64,000 nucleotides of DNA, from NCBI GenBank assembly GCA_037954665.1, contig JBBMOL010000039.1, positions 4,836,001-4,900,000 of the forward strand. The letters are read 5' to 3'. The notes beneath the pieces were generated by a model. The model searched no databases and was not told where the DNA came from. It saw only the letters and a list, made by a program, of their open reading frames with translations. The translations under genes and the position numbers were made by a program. Shown here one piece after another: positions 58,060-64,000 of the stretch. The stretch's first letter is position 1; each line of letters begins with the position of its first letter. This DNA comes from Laguncularia racemosa (lineage: Eukaryota; Streptophyta; Magnoliopsida; Myrtales; Combretaceae).

Positions 58060-59985
58060 CTCTTTGCCTGCAGGACTTCACTGTCTGCAGCAAAACTTTC
58101 CCTGTACTAGCGGGGCCGGGATATGTAAGTGGAAACATCTTCATTCTCGATGCAAATATTGATTTCTGAACATAATAATAGATCTAACAAATAAAATTAT
58201 AATAAGTAGTGCATTTTCTTTTCGGCTGGATTTTTTAGTGCTATTGAAAATTGAAAAAGCCCTGGCGAAATTGTTTTGGTGTTGATAAGGAAATATCTAA
58301 TAATTATCGGTATCAGCACAAGCCCATCTTGTTCCATAACGCCTTACCATTCAACTTTATTTATTCAGTTGTATGTAAAGGTAATTTCTGAATGTTATTT
58401 TCCAAAAGTAGTGTTCAGTGAATACAGTGCGCCTCCAATGTACTAATCACAGTAACAATATGTTCTATGTTCAACCGGATGTCCAAAACTCAGTCTCTTG
58501 TTTTATGAGGCAGAGTCAGATGTTTTTGCCAAAATCAACAACGGTCTTTGAGCATTACGCATCTTTTTACGTATAGTCCTAAAAATAGCTGTGGTGGCTG
58601 GTTGGTAATGTTGCAACTTGGACTAGGATATCGATTGTAATGTACATTGCCATGTTCAAATACTTATTAACAACAAGCTTTGGACATATTTTCATTACAT
58701 AGTCTTGTTCTTGTAAATATCAAAATTCTTTATGTTAACTGCTTAGCCGGTATCTATCAAATAGAAAGATATCTGACTGAGTTGGGAAAGCACCAAAGGT
58801 TTTCTATTTTCTGGTTTTTGGTTCCCAAATTGCCAACCGTTTCTGTAACTTCTCCAATTATTTATCTAGTCTCCAGGCTCATAAGCATTCTATCTCCTCG
58901 ATATCAAAGCAAGAAGTGAATCTTGACTTGTACAACAATATCATTTTTCTATTGAAAATTAACTTTTTCTCTATAGTTTTCGCTTTCCTTGTAGCTTCTA
59001 ACAGTATAATGCATAGGAATGCCTAATGAGAAGGATGGATTATATTGTGAATATGAATATGAACATTGTGGATGCAGATGGTTCCCTCTTATGTTTCTGC
59101 TGTTGTTTTACCTTGTATTTTTGCTAAGCTTGGAAAATATAAGAACAACGGCCCATATCAAGAGAGCATGTCTGTGCATTTAAGCTAGTAGAATGAAGGA
59201 TGATTATGATCACTTTATCATACAGATTACAATTTTTCAATCAAATGTGGCGGCCCAGAGATCACATCTTCCAAGGGTATAGTCTTCGAGAGGGATAATG
59301 AGGCTCTAGGTCCAGCAACATATTATGTAACTGGCAAACAGAGGTGGGCAGTGAGTAACGTGGGATATTTCACTGACAACAGCAATCCGACGTATAACTT
59401 TCTTCGTTGTCCCAGTTCACAATACTTTAGATCCAGAGCTGTTCCAGACTGCAAGGATATCTGCTTCATCTCTTCGATATTATGGATTGGGACTTGAGAA
59501 TGGAAACTACACTGTCACCCTCCAATTTGCTGAAATCTCAATCCAAAATTCCGAATGGCAAAACCTTGGAAGGCGTATATTTGATATATATATTCAGGTC
59601 AGCTCTTCTATAACATTCTTTTTACTTGAAGCTTTTATGTTATCACTTCTGAGTACTGCTTATGGATTTTCCTAATTAAATATCCTAAACCTCTTGTGTC
59701 TTGCTCAGTGATAGTTCTCTACGTCATCCATGTTGGAGTTTAAACTGATCTGCCTTCCTTTGATTATCTTGCATATTTAAATTCAGGGTACTCGTCAAGA
59801 AAAAGATTTTGACATACGAAAAGAGGCGGGTGGGTCCTCCTTCGTAGCTGTTGAAAAGGTGTTCAGTGCTCAAGTCACACAAAACTACCTCGAAATTCAT
59901 CTCTTTTGGGCTGGAAAAGGGACTTGCTGTGTGCCTGCACAAGCTACTTATGGTCCTTTGATTTCAGCAATCAGTGCTACCCCAG
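58060..59985 (+). pseudogene. Copy B malectin-like domain exons 16-18, exon 17 shifted
   Basis: Exon 16 (58060-58124) and exon 18 (59787-59985, NYLEIHLFWAGKGTCC) are well kept. Exon 17 (59226-59597) is 2 nt shorter than in copy A: one A lost near 59397 (TATAAC for TATAAAC) and one near 59431 (CACAATAC for CACAAATAC), garbling about 12 residues and leaving the frame shifted. Counting the exon 14 loss, the sum is three bases, so exon 18 is back in the original frame, but the TAG in exon 15 comes first. Confidence 0.82.
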
Positions 59986-60061
59986 GTACTCTTACTACTA
60001 AACCTCACTAAAATTCTATGCCACTCTTTGATGAAGTTAGTGACAGTGAGACTTTGGACAG

Positions 60062-60232
60062 ACTTCGAACCTACTGTTGGTAACAACCCTCCAGCTCTGA
60101 GCAATAAAAAGGACCAAACAGGCTTGGTTGTTGGGATAGTAGTTGGAGTTGGAGTTGTAGGTCTATCTGTGGTTCTCTTGATGTTTTGTATTGTTCGTCA
60201 AAGAAGAAGAGCACAAGCAGAGAGGGATGAAG
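60062..60232 (+). CDS. Copy B transmembrane exon 19
   Basis: 171 nt, open in the original frame. Hydrophobic span GLVVGIVVGVGVVGLSVVLL, MFCIV, then basic RQRRRAQAERDEG. Equal in length to copy A exon 19. Confidence 0.85.
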
Positions 60233-60598
60233 GTAAGTTAATAATGATAAATAATAGTTAAACACAATAGATAAGTCTTGCTTCGTGTTTCACGGTAATT
60301 TTCATAGGCCAGTGATGACATGATGATCCAAGTATCATGTGTAACTTCCGAATAAGGCATTCATACTGCTAGTATGTCCTGCTAGCAGAACTGAAAAACC
60401 TAGAAATGAAATTAGATCCCCAATATATGAAAAGAGTGTTTTTTTGGAAAACAAAAGGATGAGTTTTGCAGTGTAGATTATGAGCTATTATCGCATTTGT
60501 AGCTGGTACTTGATAGTATATTTTGTCATTAGAAGTATAAAAAGTGAATGCACGCAAGGTGAATAGACAAATTTGCTGGAAAATTCTGTGGTCTGCAG

Positions 60599-62753
60599 AG
60601 CTCCTAGGAATAGATGTAAAGCCTTACACTTTCAGTTATGGGGAACTAAGGGCTGCTACAGAGGACTTTAATCCCATAAACAAGCTCGGCGAGGGTGGAT
60701 TTGGCCCGGTGTTCAAGGTAGGCTACTCTTCTATATACCTAAAGAGTTGAGGAAAAAGTATAGTCTTGCACTCTTAACAAAAAAGAATGGATGACCAATG
60801 AAATGGAGATAACAATGTTATTGTAGTTCTCACTGTGTAAACATAATAGGGAATGCTCAATGATGGGAGAGTGATCGCTGTGAAGCAGTTATCTTTGGCA
60901 TCTCACCAAGGAAAGAATCAATTCGTCACAGAGATTGCAACAATTTCTGCTGTGCAACATCGTAACCTTGTCAAATTGTATGGCTGTTGCATGAGGGCGA
61001 CCAGAGACTCCTAGTATATGAGTATCTAGAAAACAAGAGTCTTGATCAAGCATTATTCGGTACATAATGTTATTTGACAACTTCTTTCTGTGATATGATG
61101 CCAAAAAAGTTAAAAACTAATTACGTTTCACTTACATGAGTACAGGAGAAAAAATTTTGTTTGAATGGGCAACTCGTTACGAAATTTGCCTTGGCATAGC
61201 CAGGGGTTTAGCTTATCTCCATGAGGAATCAAGGCTCCGCATTGTGCATAGAGATGTAAAAGCTAGTAATATACTGTTGGACTCAAATCTTGTACCCAAA
61301 ATTTCTGACTTTGGTTTGGCCAAACTTTACGATGATAAGAAGACTCACATCAGCACCCGTGTGGCTGGAACAATGTAAGCCCATCTTTCCCAATTTTCTT
61401 GTTTCTTGAGAAGAATACTAGCCTGATCACATAGATTAATTATAGTGCGTTTACGTTACTTTTCTGTCAATCTTTTGTAGTGGTTATCTTGCTCCAGAGT
61501 ATGCAATGCGGGGTCACCTGACGGAGAAAGCAGATGTCTTTGCCTTTGGTGTCGTGGCTCTAGAAATCATAAGCGGTAGACCAAATTCAGACCCAAGCTT
61601 GGAAGAAGACAAGTGTATCTTTTGGAATTGGTACGTCATATTTTGGGTAAACTTCTTTCAAAAGATTATTGACACTAACTGTTCCATGTGACAATTTCTT
61701 ATGTTCTACCTGGTGAAACGCATATCAATGGCAGAAAATTGGAAAATATTGGAAAAAGAAGCATCTCCTCTTCTTTGCAGGACAGAAAATGTGAATAATG
61801 TTCTAAAGTTATCACAGGAATCCAATGTTTTCGGGTTCTGTATGATCATGATTTTTGGATTCGCTAGGCACTTCGAGAAAATCCACATTTTATTATGTGA
61901 AGAATGAAATGGCCTTAAAATTTGTGTATGGAAAGATTTACCCAAAATGTGTCTGTTTGATGTTTCATTTGAGGGACGTTTTGTTTGTATACAAATCTTC
62001 ACCACGTAGCTTTTGGAATTATTTGCTTGTTTGATGGAACACCGTATGACCTGTCCGATATCGTTTTTGCTTGGATTATCTACCACGGAGCGAGTAAAAC
62101 TAAAAGTACTGATGGCAGTATGTGGTAAATTCTTATTAGTTTTTTTCTTAAAAACGTTGCTATTTTCTAATTCACATTGAAGTTTTTCCATTTTCCCAGC
62201 CACTAGTAAGTTAGTCTTGAACTGTTTCCACTCCAATCAAGTATGATCTGGATTAAATAAGCATTATTTTTTGGCCAGATGGATAACGGAACAAGGGACT
62301 GAACCGTAGAAATTTCCTTGTTTTCCTATATACATTTATTTTCTTTCTTTGGTTGTTTAGGCTTGGCATCTGCATGAAACCAACCGGGAAGTCGATCTGG
62401 TTGACTCAAGACTATCAGCATTCAACGAGGAAGAAGTGAAACGCATGGTTGGAGTAGCTCTCTTATGCACACAGACATCACCAGCGATAAGACCATCTAT
62501 GTCTCGTATAGTAGCTATGCTCTCGGGAGATATTGACGTTAGCAGCGTAGCTACGAAACCAGGTTATTTGACTGACTGGAAATTCACTGATCAAACTAGC
62601 TTCATGAATGAGATATCAAGAAGTAAAGGAGCCCAGAAAAATGACTACGCATCACAGAGTTCAGGCACAGCGAGTGGTGCTAACCTTTCCCCAACAAATG
62701 CCAGTACGACAATGATTCATGAGGTAATTGGCGAGGGTAAGGTGAGAATATAG
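60599..62753 (+). pseudogene. Copy B kinase exons 20-24, frameshifted
   Basis: Exon 20 (60599-60717) has the glycine loop KLGEGGFGPVFK. Exon 21 (60850-61059) has lost a T near 60991 (GCATGAGG versus GCATTGAGG), breaking the frame after YGCC. Exon 22 (61146-61374) keeps IVHRDVKASNILLD and ISDFGLAKL and is 3 nt shorter than A. Exon 23 (61481-61630) keeps YLAPEYAMRG but has lost an A near 61613 (GACAAGTG versus GACAAAGTG). Exon 24 (62361-62753) is open, with the full-length tail ending IGEGKVRI and TAG at 62751-62753. All catalytic motifs are recognisable but cannot be translated together. Confidence 0.85.
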
Positions 62754-63062
62754 TTGAAGCCTAAAGGTGTGAGAATATAGTTGAAGCCTCAAGGTCCTCC
62801 TCTCTCTTTGCCCATTTCATCTGAGATAAATATGCTTTTTGTGTCCGTGTGGTGTATCAAGAAAAACATCCTTATTTTAAATATTGATTGAGAAACATCA
62901 AACAAGGATCTTGCATTTAACTCCTCGAAGGTCCTCCTTCTCTACCAGAATTGTGCACTGACATGCTTCTGCTTCCAGAAAACCACAGGACTTGTATTAA
63001 GTGCAAGTAGGGGTCAATTTCAAAAAATTATGACATGAATGGTTTTTTCTTCGATCCATCCC
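62754..63062 (+). other. 3' flank of copy B to the end of the arm
   Basis: Non-coding, mirrors 21861-22240. A 17-bp block GTGAGAATATAGTTGAAGCC is repeated in tandem around the stop codon (62742-62787), once in arm A. Confidence 0.6.
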
Positions 63063-63689
63063 AGTATGAAAACTCCAAGTGGATTTGTAAGCATGGCTCG
63101 GTCACATAGAATATGAATTATAAAAACGATTGATACATCTTCTTTTTAATGTATATACAATTGAACCCCAGAGTCCATAACTTCCCCCTTAGAAATTCAA
63201 ACACAATTTCGCAATCAACTCAATTTCATTTGTTTAGTTAAACGAATATATGAATATTGGCATTTTAATTATCGAATATATTAAAATTACACATGGATTA
63301 AGTCAGTGCCTCTCTCCATCTTCTTTTCTAGTTAAACGAAACCCACCTACAATTGCTAGTTTAGACATATCTGAAAGTGAAGCTGGTAACATGACATGCT
63401 GAAATGTTGAATGTTAACGTCTCTCTTAAGAAAGCAATTGCCTAGTCGCTATATACCAGACTCAATTCGAAAACCAGCCTTCTTCAAGAAGGTAAAAAAC
63501 TGGGTACTCTTATTTCATCAAATGATATTTGAATCCAAATTATAAAAGCAGAACAGCATATTCTGCATTTTGCCGAATTCAATCCCCAATTGACCAGCTA
63601 ATTTCTCCCAAATGATTTCCCCAATAGATCTGGATCTGAACTAATCTCAAACAATCAATGACATCTATACCCAACAAACCATTTAAATC
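63063..63689. other. Unique spacer between the arm and the last gene
   Basis: AT-rich, no coding potential seen. The part nearest 63690 is probably the 3' UTR of the minus-strand gene. This sequence has no partner left of 21861, so homology really stops here. Confidence 0.6.
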
Positions 63690-64000
63690 TTAAAAACAAA
63701 ATTTCTTCCTAACACAAAGTATTACCCTCATCAACCCCAGAACAAGGCAAGACACGGTGAAGAAAAACAGAGTGACAAAATCTCTAGCTGACCATTTCCT
63801 AATAACCTTAGCCTCGACGCGCAGACTTTTCGCCCTCCTAAGCGCATCCACTTCCTTCAAGAGATCAAACTCTAAACCTTTCCTCTTCAATTCCTCAACA
63901 CACTTTCCCAACAGGTTACGGTCTTCCTTCTCCCTCTCCAACAGCTTCTCCAAGTGTCCTTCCGTGTCGGTCTTATACCGAATAGCCCAAATGATCCCTA
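63690..64000 (-). CDS. C-terminal exon of a small coiled-coil membrane protein (partial)
   Basis: The minus frame is open from the window edge (GIIWAIRYKTDTEGHLEKLL) to TAA at 63690-63692, so at least 102 residues of a longer protein lie here. A charged Lys/Glu/Leu-rich segment (ERE...LLGKCVEELKRKGLEFDLL) looks coiled-coil. It is followed by one hydrophobic span (FVTLFFFTVSCLVLGLMRVIL) and a short basic end CVRKKFCF. One membrane segment at the very C-terminus suggests a tail-anchored protein. I do not recognise the family by name. No lesions visible; it is probably a functional gene outside the duplication. Confidence 0.7.
   Translation of the reverse strand, partial: GIIWAIRYKTDTEGHLEKLLEREKEDRNLLGKCVEELKRKGLEFDLLKEVDALRRAKSLRVEAKVIRKWSARDFVTLFFFTVSCLVLGLMRVILCVRKKFCF

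Larger units (their letters stand above)
40837..62753 (+). pseudogene. LRR-malectin receptor-like kinase, copy B (broken)
   Basis: 24 exons: 40837-40999, 42191-42377, 42716-42787, 44283-44354, 44454-44525, 50290-50361, 50809-50880, 51116-51187, 51351-51422, 51505-51576, 51657-51728, 56783-56854, 56943-57008, 57226-57290, 57370-57414, 58060-58124, 59226-59597, 59787-59985, 60062-60232, 60599-60717, 60850-61059, 61146-61374, 61481-61630, 62361-62753. Same architecture as copy A. Signal peptide and LRR exons 1-13 are clean. Single-base losses in exons 14, 17 (two), 21 and 23 destroy the malectin and kinase frames; translation would end at a TAG in exon 15. Splice sites all look usable. A truncated soluble LRR protein of about 370 residues is the most that could be made. 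All lesions are 1-nt deletions, so assembly error must be excluded. Confidence 0.8.
39556..63062 (+). repeat. Right arm of the giant inverted duplication
   Basis: Reverse-complement partner of 21861-39055. Longer (23.5 kb versus 17.2 kb) mainly because of a 5,228-bp copia element in intron 5 and a 1,957-bp solo LTR in intron 11. Homology ends at about 63062 (GATGGATCG on the reverse strand), just where the left arm meets copia-1. Confidence 0.95.

Overview
This is nuclear plant DNA, almost certainly from a eudicot. It carries intron-rich genes with GT/AG splice sites, long AT-rich introns and several nested Ty1/copia and Ty3/gypsy LTR retrotransposons. The receptor-kinase genes belong to the plant LRR-malectin kinase class (Arabidopsis LRR-VIII-2, At1g56120/At1g56130/At1g56140 type). 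I cannot name the species. I see no rRNA, tRNA gene, CRISPR array or prokaryotic feature.

Layout. (1) 1-9.1 kb: the 5' half of a minus-strand Ty3/gypsy element (broken gag-protease, an extra broken ORF before gag, primer-binding site, long 5' LTR). Its LTR carries a ~105-bp minisatellite that is split by a second, internally deleted gypsy element (4746-7944). (2) 9.5-21.86 kb: a 5'-truncated plus-strand copia element, interrupted in its reading frame by a complete 10.1-kb minus-strand Sirevirus-like copia element (9728-19843) with a perfect CCTTT target-site duplication and an env-like frame. (3) 21.86-63.06 kb: a very large inverted duplication around a 500-N gap (39056-39555). Each arm holds one 24-exon LRR-malectin receptor-kinase gene, head to head: copy A on minus (22306-37414) and copy B on plus (40837-62753). 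(4) 63.69-64.0 kb: the last exon of an unrelated minus-strand gene for a small coiled-coil membrane protein.

The two receptor-kinase copies match exon for exon, but both are broken, and in complementary places. Copy A has a stop in the signal peptide and 1-nt indels in LRR exons 7, 8, 9 and 11, while its malectin, membrane and kinase exons are open. Copy B has clean signal-peptide and LRR exons but 1-nt deletions in exons 14, 17, 21 and 23. Copy-specific insertions (a 5.2-kb copia element and a 1.96-kb solo LTR in B, a 572-bp solo LTR in A, each with an identifiable empty site in the other arm) show that the arms have evolved separately. The gap lies on the symmetry axis, so the palindrome could be a real inverted duplication or two haplotypes/paralogues joined head to head by the assembler.

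Coordinates of exons and LTR ends were placed by eye from splice consensus, arm-to-arm comparison and target-site duplications. Divergence counts are hand counts.
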